This document shows, one piece after another, positions 17,021-25,529 of a DNA stretch of 64,000 nt. Source of the stretch: Chryseomicrobium sp. FSL W7-1435 (GTDB taxonomy: Bacteria > Bacillota > Bacilli > Bacillales_A > Planococcaceae); assembly GCF_038595005.1 (NCBI RefSeq), contig NZ_CP151997.1, positions 186,001-250,000 of the forward strand, given 5' to 3'. The notes beneath the pieces are model-generated. The model did not search any database and had not been told where the DNA came from. It saw nothing but the letters and a program-made list of their open reading frames with translations. A program made the translations under genes and the position numbers. The first letter of the stretch is position 1. Every line of letters begins with the position of its first letter.

Positions 17021-17515
17021 TTAAAAAGACCGCTCCGGAACCGCAATCTTCGAACGCTCTAAAAAACGCCAAATGACCACCCCTAAGATAGCACCTACAG
17101 CGCTTGAAGCCATAAACCCTGGCATAAAGAAAAAGGCACCAACTTGAGTAGCCATAAACACAGCTGCGTACGGAACGGCCACTAGTGAGGCTATAACCCC
17201 TGTCCCTATAAATTCTCCAACAGCTGCCATGCCGATACGCCGCGTGTATCGATAAAGTAAACCTGCTACTACGGCGCCTACTACACTGCCTGGAATGGCT
17301 AGCAAAGAACCAGTACCTGTGAGGATACGAATCATAGCAGTCACAAGCGCTACCGCTCCAGCACCTATTGGCCCAAATAGGACCGCTGAGAGCACATTGA
17401 TCGCATGTTGCACGGGAAATGCCTTCGCAACACCCACTGGGAGCCAAATAAACATAGAGCCGAGCACACCCACTGCACTCAGCATCGCCATTTGTGTCAA
17501 TTTTCTCAGCTCCAT
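17021..17515 (-). CDS. thiW: ThiW-type ECF transporter substrate-binding subunit
   Basis: A 164-residue membrane protein with five to six helices. 'VGVAKAFPVQHAINVLSAVLFGP' (about 27-49) and 'RILTGTGSLLAIPGSVVGA' match ThiW, the S component of an energy-coupling factor transporter thought to import the thiazole precursor (hydroxyethylthiazole). It is the last gene of the TPP-riboswitch operon and overlaps the thiE end by ten bases. The start at 17515 has CAAGGAGG in front. The shared EcfAA'T module must be elsewhere. Confidence 0.88.
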   Translation of the reverse strand: MELRKLTQMAMLSAVGVLGSMFIWLPVGVAKAFPVQHAINVLSAVLFGPIGAGAVALVTAMIRILTGTGSLLAIPGSVVGAVVAGLLYRYTRRIGMAAVGEFIGTGVIASLVAVPYAAVFMATQVGAFFFMPGFMASSAVGAILGVVIWRFLERSKIAVPERSF

Positions 17516-18144
17516 ACAGCTCCTCCTTGCTTGAAAAGTTGAATCGTCTCTCGTCGATTTGTTGAACGAGCGATTGCCGAAATCACAGCAATGCCACTTG
17601 CACCCGCTTCCCATACCGCAGGCGCATTGTTTTCTGTAATTCCACCAATGCCCACAATCGGTATGTTTGGGTAGAGGGCATGTACTTCTTTAATCACTGA
17701 AACGCCTGATGGTGGACGGGCATCTGCTTTAGATGAGGTTGAATAGACTGGGCCGATGCCTAAATAATCTGCACCGTCTTGCATGGCTTGAATCGCTTGT
17801 TCGACTGTATGAACCGATACTCCAAGTTGCCGATGCGGACCAATTTTGGCTCGCGCCTCTCTCACGGATGCATCTTCTTGACCGATATGAAGTCCATCCG
17901 CATTGCTTGCAATGCACAAATCCACATTATCATTGATAAAAAATGGGACCTTGTAACGTGCACATAACTCTTTACACCTCTTTGCAAGTTCGAGTAGGGA
18001 GTCACCTGTCAATGCACCCGGCCCTTTTTCCCTCAACTGAAACTCTGTGATTCCTGCTGACAAGGCTTCCTCTAACACGTCTTCAATAGATTGCTCGGTA
18101 TTATCGGCTGTGCCCATAATGAAATATAAATTTTTGTTCATCAT
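17506..18144 (-). CDS. thiE: Thiamine phosphate synthase
   Basis: A 212-residue TIM-barrel enzyme joining HMP-pyrophosphate and thiazole phosphate to give thiamine phosphate. 'EFQLREKG', 'FFINDNVDLCIASNADGLHIGQED', and the pyrophosphate loop 'GPVYSTSSKADA' plus the 'GIGGI' phosphate site are diagnostic. The open frame runs 70 codons further upstream through thiD, but the ATG at 18144 (or 18141) with AGGAG seven bases ahead is the start. It overlaps thiD by 44 bases, showing tight coupling. Confidence 0.93.
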   Translation of the reverse strand: MMNKNLYFIMGTADNTEQSIEDVLEEALSAGITEFQLREKGPGALTGDSLLELAKRCKELCARYKVPFFINDNVDLCIASNADGLHIGQEDASVREARAKIGPHRQLGVSVHTVEQAIQAMQDGADYLGIGPVYSTSSKADARPPSGVSVIKEVHALYPNIPIVGIGGITENNAPAVWEAGASGIAVISAIARSTNRRETIQLFKQGGAVWS

Positions 18145-18961
18145 GTCCACGCTCCTCTCCTTCCTCATACAATCTATAGGCGGCATGATTTGTAGGACCG
18201 TGACCTGCACCAATTGAAAGAGGGTACTGAAGCGCCGCTTGAATGAACCGTTTCGCAACAGAGCAGGCGGCTTCCACCGAATGACCTTTGGCAAGCTCTG
18301 CCGTAAGGGCCGCACTAAAAGTACAACCTGTTCCGTGTGTTTGCTTAGTTGCAATCCTAGGAGTGGAAAGGCTAAACTCTCTCCCTGTTTTGTCTACATA
18401 GAGATCTGTAGCAAGTGGTCCTGTTCGATGGCCGCCTTTGAGAATAACAGCCTCTACCCCTGTTTTAAGGAGAGCTTCCATAGATTTGCGAGCACTAAGG
18501 TCATTTTTGATCGTCACCCCCGTCATCAACTCCATCTCCGGAACATTTGGTGTGACGATGGACGCTTTCGGGAGAAGGTAGCGAGTGAGTGTTTCAATCG
18601 CCTCTTGTTGCAACAGGGTGTGTCCGCCTTTTGCAACCATTACAGGATCCACAACAACAGTAGACCAATCATACGTCTCAATCGCCTCTACAACTTGTTC
18701 AATAGTAAACGAGTCAGCGAGCATCCCTGTCTTGATGGCAGCGGGCTGAAAATCTGATCCAATCGAATCTAGCTGCGCTTTTAAAAGTTCCTTTTCTACA
18801 ATACCGACACGCTGCACCCCGAGCGTGTTTTGTGCAGTGACTGCAGTCAGAGCAGAGACCCCAAACACTCCACGCTCTTGAAATGTCTTTAAATCCGCTT
18901 GAATACCTGCACCACCTCCACTGTCCGAACCGGCTATTGTAAGTGCTATTGGAAGTGTCAT
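18101..18961 (-). CDS. thiD: Hydroxymethylpyrimidine/phosphomethylpyrimidine kinase
   Basis: A 286-residue ribokinase-fold enzyme that phosphorylates HMP and HMP-phosphate in thiamine synthesis and salvage. 'TIAGSDSGGGAGIQADLKTF' opens the protein; 'DPVMVAKGG' and the anion hole 'THGTGCTFSAAL' complete the active site. Its ATG overlaps the thiM stop (ATGA). The last 20 codons overlap thiE, so the C-terminal tail is slightly longer than usual. Confidence 0.94.
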   Translation of the reverse strand: MTLPIALTIAGSDSGGGAGIQADLKTFQERGVFGVSALTAVTAQNTLGVQRVGIVEKELLKAQLDSIGSDFQPAAIKTGMLADSFTIEQVVEAIETYDWSTVVVDPVMVAKGGHTLLQQEAIETLTRYLLPKASIVTPNVPEMELMTGVTIKNDLSARKSMEALLKTGVEAVILKGGHRTGPLATDLYVDKTGREFSLSTPRIATKQTHGTGCTFSAALTAELAKGHSVEAACSVAKRFIQAALQYPLSIGAGHGPTNHAAYRLYEEGEERGHDEQKFIFHYGHSR

Positions 18962-19704
18962 GAGCTGTAGACCTCCTCATTCGCAAGTTCTTCTAATAAG
19001 GCTGCTGAGAATCCACCAATTCCACTCTTCACAGCCATTTCTCCAGCACGTCCATACCGGTACAATCCCTGTTGAATTGCCTCGAGGCTCGTGTCTTTGA
19101 CCAGCCATGCCGCGAGAAGACTACTCAGTAAACAACCTGTCCCCACCGCTCTGGTCATGTCCGGATGCCCCGAGTGATTCCTCAGTACGACCTTGCCATC
19201 TGAAATGAAATCCACTGCGCCGGTAATGACGACAGTTGTGGCATATTTTTTTGCCAATTCCACCGCTAGTGATGACGCGTCTGCATGACCTGTTCCAGCA
19301 TCTACTCCACGCCCTTGCCAGTCCACACCTAAAAGAGCGGCAGCTTCTCCTGCGTTACACCGGATGAGTGTAGGTCGACTTGCCGCAATCACTTCTTTAG
19401 CAGACTGCAAGCGATATGTTGAAGCTCCGGCACCTACTGGATCAACGACTCGAGGAATCCCTTTCTTAACAGCCGCTTCTCCAGCCACTTTCATACTCCG
19501 GACAGTCCGTTCGGAGAGCGTACCTATATTCAAACTAAGGGCATCTGCCAACTGCACAAGTTCAACCACTTCTTGCTCTTCATCCCCCATAATGGGTGAC
19601 GCTCCACTGGCAACCAACCCGTTTGCCACAAAGTTGGCGACCACATAGTTGGTAATACAGTGAATGATCGGGGAATGGGACGTAGTTTCAACCTCACCGC
19701 TCAT
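18958..19704 (-). CDS. thiM: Hydroxyethylthiazole kinase
   Basis: A 248-residue kinase that phosphorylates hydroxyethylthiazole, feeding salvaged thiazole to ThiE. Visible motifs are 'PIIHCITNYVVANFVANGLV' (substrate site), 'VVDPVGAGASTYR' and 'AVGTGCLLSSLLAA' with the catalytic Cys. Start at 19704 has GGAGG upstream and lies inside the last codons of tenA (11-base overlap). Confidence 0.95.
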   Translation of the reverse strand: MSGEVETTSHSPIIHCITNYVVANFVANGLVASGASPIMGDEEQEVVELVQLADALSLNIGTLSERTVRSMKVAGEAAVKKGIPRVVDPVGAGASTYRLQSAKEVIAASRPTLIRCNAGEAAALLGVDWQGRGVDAGTGHADASSLAVELAKKYATTVVITGAVDFISDGKVVLRNHSGHPDMTRAVGTGCLLSSLLAAWLVKDTSLEAIQQGLYRYGRAGEMAVKSGIGGFSAALLEELANEEVYSS

Positions 19705-20380
19705 AGGTTGGCACCTCCCTGTTCACAGTCCACTTTTCTTGTGTCCAAGCCTGTTCCCAAAAGTGCCACTCGTAATAGGCACTGCGTTTAAAATGCGTTT
19801 TTAGTTCTTTAAGTCGCGCACTTGAGACATCCATAGCAAGCTTGTCCATCCGGTCTTTCTGCTCCTCTACAAGCGTCTTAAACCACTCAGACCCATAAGT
19901 GGAAATCCACCGCTGATAAATCGGATTTTCAGGAGTGGCCTCTTGAAGATGGACACCAATCTCATAATATAGCCAGTAACAAGGGAGCAATGCAGCGAGT
20001 ACATCTGCTACGTCTCCTTGAGCCGCGCGGTACATGTGGGACACATATGCATAAGCAGATGGTGACGGCTCGAACGCCTCCCACTCAGCCTCCGTAACGC
20101 CGAGGATCTGCATGAAGGATTCGTGCAAACTGAGCTCGGCCACACATGTCTGTTCAGCGTGATGTGCAAATGAGCGAGTCATTTCAAGATCTGTCGCTTT
20201 CACGGCTCCAAGCGCTTGCACCTTTGCAAAGTGCGTTAAATAATACGAATCCTGCATGACGTAATAACGAAATACATCCTCTGGCAGTGTTCCATCTGCC
20301 AACCCTGTGACAAACGGATGATGAAAACTGCTCTCCCAAACGTCTTTAAATTCTTCTCGTACCTCTTTACAAAAACTCAT
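19694..20380 (-). CDS. tenA: Aminopyrimidine aminohydrolase (thiaminase II)
   Basis: A 228-residue all-helical TenA protein that salvages degraded thiamine by hydrolysing aminomethyl-pyrimidine to HMP. 'HPFVTGLADGTLPEDVFRYY' and 'QDSYYLTHFAK' are typical, and the catalytic region 'LLPCYWLYYEIG' holds the active-site Cys and Glu. First gene of the operon, directly under the TPP riboswitch. With thiM and thiW it marks this as a salvage rather than de novo cluster, since thiC and thiG are absent here. Confidence 0.94.
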   Translation of the reverse strand: MSFCKEVREEFKDVWESSFHHPFVTGLADGTLPEDVFRYYVMQDSYYLTHFAKVQALGAVKATDLEMTRSFAHHAEQTCVAELSLHESFMQILGVTEAEWEAFEPSPSAYAYVSHMYRAAQGDVADVLAALLPCYWLYYEIGVHLQEATPENPIYQRWISTYGSEWFKTLVEEQKDRMDKLAMDVSSARLKELKTHFKRSAYYEWHFWEQAWTQEKWTVNREVPTYER

Positions 20381-20402
20381 GTTCTCCCATCCTTTCTGAC
20401 AA

Positions 20403-20436
20403 CAAAAAAACGCTACTCCTCAAAGGAAAGTAGCGT
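20403..20436 (-). terminator. Expression-platform terminator of the TPP riboswitch
   Basis: Minus-strand stem ACGCTACT / AGTAGCGT followed by seven Ts, between the aptamer and tenA. TPP binding should favour this stem and stop transcription. Confidence 0.85.
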
Positions 20437-20470
20437 GAAGCCGTCAAAAGGACTACCAAAACGGTCGCGC

Positions 20471-20553
20471 CACTTCCCTCCGCTGGTATGATCCAGATCA
20501 GGTTCCAAGGGTCCGGACTTGTGTCCGTCTCAGCCTCTTCGGCTCCCCTAGTG
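20471..20553 (-). ncRNA. TPP riboswitch aptamer (THI element)
   Basis: On the minus strand the conserved pieces are in order: CACTAGGGGAGCC, GGCTGAGA, then CCCTTGGAACCTGATCTGGA and CATACCAGCGGAGGGAAGTG. These make helices P1-P5 of the thiamine pyrophosphate riboswitch. It controls tenA-thiM-thiD-thiE-thiW through the terminator just downstream. Confidence 0.97.
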
Positions 20554-20578
20554 GATGTGCATGTAGTTGTCGCGATTA

Positions 20579-21676
20579 CTATACCATACCTTTTTTTATT
20601 GTGCAAAAATCTTTTGCAACTGGTACATAAAGAGATTCTGGACGGAAAATTACGTTATCCCCGAGCTGCTCGACCATATGTGCCGTCCAACCGACAGCGC
20701 GTGCAACACTGAATGTCGGTGTAAAGAGTTCTGATGGAAGATCTATCGACTTCATTATAGCAGCTGCATAATACTCCACGTTTGTATATAAACGTCGCCC
20801 GGGCTTATGAAGTTCGAGCAGTCGGATGATTTCTATTTCTGCCCTTACTGCGAGGTGGAGCCAACTCTCTTCGCCGCTGAGTTTCTCACAAGCCGCTCTT
20901 AGAACGAGTGAACGAGGGTCTTCTGTTTTATAAACACGGTGGCCAAACCCCATGATGCGTTCCCCAGCTTGTAGCTTTTTCATCACGACATCTTCCACTG
21001 AATCCGCGAGAGCAATCTCGTCTAGTAAAGCCAACACACCTGATGGCGCACCGCCGTGCAATGGTCCCTTCATCGTGCCAAGAGCAGAGACCAGACCAGA
21101 AGGAAGATCTGATTCACTAGATACCGTCACACGTGCGGCAAAAGTGGATGCATTCATGCCATGTTCCATGGTTGCGATTAGATACGTTTCCAATGCAGTG
21201 ACTGCTGAAGCAGTTGGCTGTTCCCCGGATACCATATACAAATAATTCGCAACATGCGTAAGCTCTGGGGAAGGAGTGACAGCCTCTTGTCCTTTTTGAA
21301 TGCGATATGCTGCAGCGGCGATCACAGAAAGTGCTCCGGTTACTAGGACTGCTTGTTCTTTGAGTGTGCGACCTAGCAGTTCAGGAGTTCCGGTGGATGA
21401 AATGACAGTTCGTACTTGGTCGATAATGGTCAAATCTTTAGGTAAATGATGCAAAAGCGTGAGATGATGGGCACCAAACTGCCGTCCTTCGTGTAACAAT
21501 CTTGCAACGCTCTGCTCGTCTATTCCCCATAAAAATGCAGCGACTGCTTCAAATGTATGTTTTTCCATAACCTTCTTTAGAAGTAAACCTCGGTAGCGAA
21601 GCTCTCCCTTCTCTCCATCGACTGATGCGATGGCGGTTTCTACAGCTACGACTCCTTTTAATCCTCTTTGAACCAT
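20579..21676 (-). CDS. citA: CitA-type citrate synthase
   Basis: A 365-residue citrate synthase family enzyme that condenses acetyl-CoA (or propionyl-CoA) with oxaloacetate. Catalytic histidines are seen in 'PLHGGAPSG' and 'GFGHRVYKTEDPR'. The third catalytic position reads 'TNVEYYAAAIM', with Glu where main citrate synthases have Asp; as I recall, the B. subtilis minor enzyme CitA shares this. The divergent LysR gene supports the citA/citR assignment. A methylcitrate synthase is the alternative. The protein extends close to the TPP riboswitch with about 25 bases between. Confidence 0.82.
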   Translation of the reverse strand: MVQRGLKGVVAVETAIASVDGEKGELRYRGLLLKKVMEKHTFEAVAAFLWGIDEQSVARLLHEGRQFGAHHLTLLHHLPKDLTIIDQVRTVISSTGTPELLGRTLKEQAVLVTGALSVIAAAAYRIQKGQEAVTPSPELTHVANYLYMVSGEQPTASAVTALETYLIATMEHGMNASTFAARVTVSSESDLPSGLVSALGTMKGPLHGGAPSGVLALLDEIALADSVEDVVMKKLQAGERIMGFGHRVYKTEDPRSLVLRAACEKLSGEESWLHLAVRAEIEIIRLLELHKPGRRLYTNVEYYAAAIMKSIDLPSELFTPTFSVARAVGWTAHMVEQLGDNVIFRPESLYVPVAKDFCTIKKGMV

Positions 21677-21780
21677 CTAAAACGCCTCCTTTTTTCTAAC
21701 TATAGCTGTTTGCTATGATTACGAAAATTAAAGGTTTATAATTAATTCAATAACAAAATGTAATTAAGGGAGGTGCTTGG

Positions 21781-22662
21781 GTGGACATCAGCTGGATCAA
21801 GACATTTTGCATCAGTGCCGAGACCCTTAATTTTCGAAAGACCTCTGAGCTTTTGCACATGTCACAGCCTAATGTAACCGTCCATATTCGAAAGCTTGAA
21901 GAGGCGCTGGGGGTTACTTTGTTTACACGTAAACAAAACAGAGTTCACCTTACATCCGAAGGGGCATTATTCTATAAGAACGGCAAGGCTTTACTTGAAA
22001 ACCTCGATTATACTGTCCAGTCTGTCCAAGCCCTCGCGCAAGGATTCACTCGAAAATGGACGCTCGCCATCTCTCCATTACTGGCAGAGACCATCTTACC
22101 GTCGCTTTTACGCCAATTTTTAAAAGCGCATCCGACTATGGAGGTTCAAATTCGAGTGGAAGAATCCAGTTTAATCGAAGGATTGGTAAAAAGCGGTGAG
22201 GTAGACTTTGGACTTTCTGCCATGCCTCCCACAGATCGCAAACTGCACGTTCATACAATTTTTAGCGAGGACATCCTTTTTGTTCGTTCGGTAGATTCCT
22301 ATGATGACGAATCGGGTCCACCACTCGATCTTGCAGAGATTTTGACATCCGAGACCTTATTCACCCACCATCACCCTGTTGTCTGGGATGACTTACTAAT
22401 TCGACTGAGGCATCTGGTGCCGGGTATTCGCACAGTCAAAGTTTCTCAGGCTTCCATCACTAAACGATTTGTACAAGACGGTCTCGGTGTATCGTTCTTG
22501 CCACACTCAATCGTTAGACGGGAATTGCTCGAAGGACGTTTAGTAACCATTCCTTTTTCTCTCTTTGACTTGCCGAAGGTATCCACCTTTGCAGTCATGC
22601 AAGAAGAAGGCGCACTGGAGCGTGCATTTTTAAATGAGCTAGAAAATCGCTATTTTGGGTAA
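21781..22662 (+). CDS. citR: LysR-family regulator, CitR-like
   Basis: A 293-residue LysR regulator with an N-terminal winged helix ('NFRKTSELLHMSQPNVTVHI', about 17-36) and a periplasmic-binding-like effector domain (about 90-290). It starts with GTG behind AAGGGAGG and diverges from citA across 104 bases of AT-rich DNA. In B. subtilis the same arrangement has CitR repressing citA. The target is inferred from that layout. Confidence 0.82.
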   Translation: MDISWIKTFCISAETLNFRKTSELLHMSQPNVTVHIRKLEEALGVTLFTRKQNRVHLTSEGALFYKNGKALLENLDYTVQSVQALAQGFTRKWTLAISPLLAETILPSLLRQFLKAHPTMEVQIRVEESSLIEGLVKSGEVDFGLSAMPPTDRKLHVHTIFSEDILFVRSVDSYDDESGPPLDLAEILTSETLFTHHHPVVWDDLLIRLRHLVPGIRTVKVSQASITKRFVQDGLGVSFLPHSIVRRELLEGRLVTIPFSLFDLPKVSTFAVMQEEGALERAFLNELENRYFG

Positions 22663-22685
22663 CTACTTTGAGGAGGAAATGACAA

Positions 22686-23522
22686 ATGACAAAAACAATT
22701 GTACTGACTGGGGCAAGCGACGGAATCGGTGCTGCTGCAGCACGCCAATTAAAAGCAAAAGACCATCACGTCGTACTTGTAGGACGATCGAAAGAAAAAA
22801 CTGAGAAACTCGCACGAGAACTGGATGCACCTTACCACCTAGCAGATTTCACAAAACTTCGGGATGTGGAACGACTGGCCACTGAACTTGATGCCTACCC
22901 AACCATCGATGTCCTTGCTAACAATGCAGGAGGAATCATGGGGAACCGTGAAGTAACAGAAGACGGATTTGAAAAGACGTTTCAGGTCAATCACTTAGCG
23001 GGATTCCATTTAACCAAGCTGCTCTTGCCAAAACTTATTGCTAGTAAGGCAAAAGTGATTCAGACGTCGAGTGAAGCGGCAAACTTATTCGGCAAGACGT
23101 TTGATATCAATGATTTAAACAACGAAGGTAATTATTCTGCAACGAATGCGTATGGAAATGGCAAGCTTGCAAACATCTATTTCACATGGGAATTGCAAAA
23201 CCGTTACGTAGCAAAAGGCATCTCGGCTGTTGCTTTTCATCCAGGAGTGGTGCGCACGAGTTTCGCGTCTGAAACCAATCACTTCATGCGCTTTATGTAC
23301 CACACCCCCCTCAAATATTTAATCACCATCACTCCCGAGAAGAGTGCAGAAGCGTTAGTTGCTTTAATCGAAGGGACACCGGGTGTGGACTGGGAGCCGG
23401 GTGGGGTTTATTCAAAAGGACAACCGATGCGTGTGCAGGCAATTGATGACGGGACGACTGCGAAACTGCTTTGGGAGAAGAGTGAGGAAATGCTTTCTAC
23501 TTTGAGCTCATATAAGAAATAA
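22686..23522 (+). CDS. Short-chain dehydrogenase/reductase
   Basis: A 278-residue SDR. The nucleotide site 'VLTGASDGIGAAAARQL', the structural 'LANNAGG', a catalytic Ser in 'QTSSEAANL' and the Tyr-Lys pair in 'NAYGNGKLAN' are all present. Its closest feel is to retinol-dehydrogenase-like SDRs with a long C-terminus; the substrate is unknown. It follows citR by 23 bases and may be co-transcribed. Confidence 0.83.
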   Translation: MTKTIVLTGASDGIGAAAARQLKAKDHHVVLVGRSKEKTEKLARELDAPYHLADFTKLRDVERLATELDAYPTIDVLANNAGGIMGNREVTEDGFEKTFQVNHLAGFHLTKLLLPKLIASKAKVIQTSSEAANLFGKTFDINDLNNEGNYSATNAYGNGKLANIYFTWELQNRYVAKGISAVAFHPGVVRTSFASETNHFMRFMYHTPLKYLITITPEKSAEALVALIEGTPGVDWEPGGVYSKGQPMRVQAIDDGTTAKLLWEKSEEMLSTLSSYKK

Positions 23523-23537
23523 GGAGATAATTTCTTA

Positions 23538-24008
23538 ATGCAACATACTTCTATAACTCTAAGACCAATTGAATTAACGGATTTTCCTCAAGTCCTGCTT
23601 TGGAGTCAAGATGTTCAGTTTTGCAAAGCGAACGGTTGGATTCCGAACCAAGATGAGAATCGGCTTTTTAAGTGGTGGAGCACCTGCGTTGAAAACACCT
23701 CGAGCGACCTCTTCCGTATAGGTATCGAGTGGAATCAACGATTAATCGGCTATGTAGATTTTGCGGAAATTAAAGACGGATGTGCAGAGATTGGCATAGC
23801 AATAGGTGACTCCACACTTTGGCAGAAAGGACTTGGTAAAGAAGCTCTAGCGCGCGCCATAAAGTTCGGTGCTACCAATTATTCCATCCGCACTTATACT
23901 GCCGAAACAGACGTTTCAAACGTTCGAGCACAGAAGCTTATTATCAGAGCAGGCTTTAAAGAAGTAAAACAAGTGGGGTCGACTATTTCCTTTGAGCTAA
24001 ATATATGA
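23538..24008 (+). CDS. GNAT family N-acetyltransferase
   Basis: A 156-residue acetyltransferase of the GNAT fold (RimJ-like). The acetyl-CoA loop is 'LWQKGLGKEALARA' (about 94-107), and 'VSNVRAQKLIIRAGF' gives the last helix-strand. Acceptor unknown. It follows the SDR gene by 15 bases and ends at a strong terminator. Confidence 0.82.
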   Translation: MQHTSITLRPIELTDFPQVLLWSQDVQFCKANGWIPNQDENRLFKWWSTCVENTSSDLFRIGIEWNQRLIGYVDFAEIKDGCAEIGIAIGDSTLWQKGLGKEALARAIKFGATNYSIRTYTAETDVSNVRAQKLIIRAGFKEVKQVGSTISFELNI

Positions 24009-24015
24009 ACACAAA

Positions 24016-24047
24016 AACGCCAGACGGAGAATTCTCCATCTGGCGTT
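24016..24047. terminator. Bidirectional terminator
   Basis: Stem AACGCCAGA-GGAG / CTCC-TCTGGCGTT with a 4-base loop between the convergent GNAT and Nudix genes; T run on plus, A run on the left flank. Confidence 0.85.
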
Positions 24048-24051
24048 AATT

Positions 24052-24591
24052 TTACTTTGTCTCGAGAACCGCAACCGGCTCAAAATACGTATCGAGTACT
24101 TCCTGATAAAGCTCATAACGCGGAAGCATGTTGTGCGTGAGAAGTCCCTGTGATCCCATTTCCAAAAACTCTTCTTTCGTGACGATTCGTGCATCCACCA
24201 CTTCGCCCACCTGATACGTTAACTCGTCTAACCTAATCACCTTTGGAAGTCGCGTGACATACACATCAATCAACGAATCGTTTCGGATTTGTTCCCCAAG
24301 CAACACCATTTCATTTGGGTTTAACACTAAACCCAGCTCTTCTTCCACTTCACGAGCAGCCCCTATCAAAGATGACTCCCCTGTTGTAATCGAGCCACCT
24401 GTCGACTCCCATTTAAGCCCGTGTGGTTTGGCAGGATCTCTCTGCGACAAAATCAAGCGACCATCCGGCAAGAATGTCCAGACATCAATGACTATATGAT
24501 AGTCACCATGGGCTAGCGGAGGCTCGCTCCCTCGCACATGGGTACGCCCTGTTAACTCCCGCGTCTTTGTATACACATCCCATAATTCCAT
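24052..24591 (-). CDS. Nudix hydrolase
   Basis: A 179-residue Nudix protein. The Nudix box GX5EX7REUXEEXGU is complete within residues about 66-90 ('TGESSLIGAAREVEEELGL'). The pattern 'ELWDVYTKTRELTGRTHVRG' at the start is like IPP isomerase-type Nudix proteins of Bacillales, which act on nucleoside diphosphate derivatives; the substrate is unknown. Start at 24591, seven bases after GGAGGG. Confidence 0.85.
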   Translation of the reverse strand: MELWDVYTKTRELTGRTHVRGSEPPLAHGDYHIVIDVWTFLPDGRLILSQRDPAKPHGLKWESTGGSITTGESSLIGAAREVEEELGLVLNPNEMVLLGEQIRNDSLIDVYVTRLPKVIRLDELTYQVGEVVDARIVTKEEFLEMGSQGLLTHNMLPRYELYQEVLDTYFEPVAVLETK

Positions 24592-24768
24592 AGTGGCACC
24601 CTCCATTTACTTGCATCCGCTCTAAAACTGTTGAGATTCTACTATAGAGGATTTTCCCTTTAGCTGTCTAGGAAAAAACTATGGTCTCTTTACAAAAAAT
24701 TAGCATTCTCTTCATTCTCTCTTCATACAAATTGCGTATACACATAAACTGAACTTCCTTTCCTTTGA

Positions 24769-25179
24769 AAATTACTCGATCTTCTAAAACACGAAGAAAC
24801 CTTGTTGATTAGTGGACATCCACTCGCTCACCAGAAGGCCTATTTTGAACTAGATCCAAGTCACCTAGAGAAGATTGATGCCATCGAACTAAACGCCAAA
24901 GACTTGTCCGCCCTTTCTACTGGCGAATCCGTCCAAGAAGTCTACTACCTAGGGATGCGACTTGCAAAACCCGTTGTCGGTGGGACCAGCGCATTTCACA
25001 AAAACCATTACGGTACAGTCTACACAGAGCTTCATGGCACTTGCTCCACCGTGCAAGACTTGAAACGTATCATTAAAAATGAACAGTTCACAGTTAAACC
25101 AGCACCGACTACTAGCCATTTGTTTTTGCAGAACGGAGCCGCACCTGAATTAGGCGTTTGGAGTGAGCCACATCTATAA
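24769..25179 (+). pseudogene. 3' remnant of a PHP-domain protein gene
   Basis: The frame is open from 24769, just after an in-frame TGA, and codes for about 136 residues that begin inside a domain ('KLLDLLKHEETLLISGHP'). 'LLISGHPLAH', 'KIDAIELNA', 'KPVVGGTSAFHKNHYGTVYTE' and 'TVQDLKRIIKNE' look like the second half of a PHP-type phosphoesterase, where 'GGSDAHH' is usual. No good start codon or ribosome site is seen, so it is most likely a truncated relic. A TTG at 24802 could start a short product. Confidence 0.55.
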
Positions 25180-25190
25180 AGGCAAAAAAA

Positions 25191-25230
25191 AACGAGACGT
25201 CTCCTGTGATGGCGTCTCGTTGTATTTTTT
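25191..25230 (+). terminator. Terminator after the PHP remnant
   Basis: Stem AACGAGACG / CGTCTCGTT with a 13-base loop, then a T-rich tail. Its survival suggests the remnant was once a full gene. Confidence 0.75.
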
Positions 25231-25343
25231 GCGAGGATTAGATTTGGTAATTAGGTGCAATAATTAGACTAGATGCATACTATACTTTAGAATTAATATA
25301 CGAGTACTTATTTAATAAATTCATTTAAGAAAGGAGCTTACTC

Positions 25344-25529
25344 ATGCGCGAACTATCACTTGCCAAAATTCAACAAATCACGAAAAAGTCTGATGCTGCA
25401 GTACTTGAAGTTGTAAAACTCTATAATGCAAAACCTGAAAATAGTGATCGCAAGGCGGTAAAAGGCGGTACTAGAAGACCACGTTGCAAAGATGAAGAGA
25501 AGGTTCTTTCGAGGTTCTCACTTAAATGA
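25344..25529 (+). CDS. 61-residue partner of the nucleotidyltransferase (antitoxin-like)
   Basis: A small basic protein with an N-terminal helical part ('ELSLAKIQQITKKSDAAVLE') and a Lys/Arg-rich tail. I do not recognise a family. A strong AAAGGAG site precedes the ATG, and its stop overlaps the ATG of the next gene by four bases, so the two are translated together. The small-plus-large layout is that of a toxin-antitoxin pair, where this would be the DNA-binding or neutralising partner; this is inference. Confidence 0.65.
   Translation: MRELSLAKIQQITKKSDAAVLEVVKLYNAKPENSDRKAVKGGTRRPRCKDEEKVLSRFSLK

Noticed and set aside
18145-18354. N-terminal extension of ThiE
   Set aside because: The open frame runs back through thiD, but the thiE ribosome site and the family start at 18144 fit better.
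20367-20606. A 79-residue minus-strand gene before tenA
   Set aside because: It lies exactly on the TPP riboswitch and its terminator, which explain the sequence.
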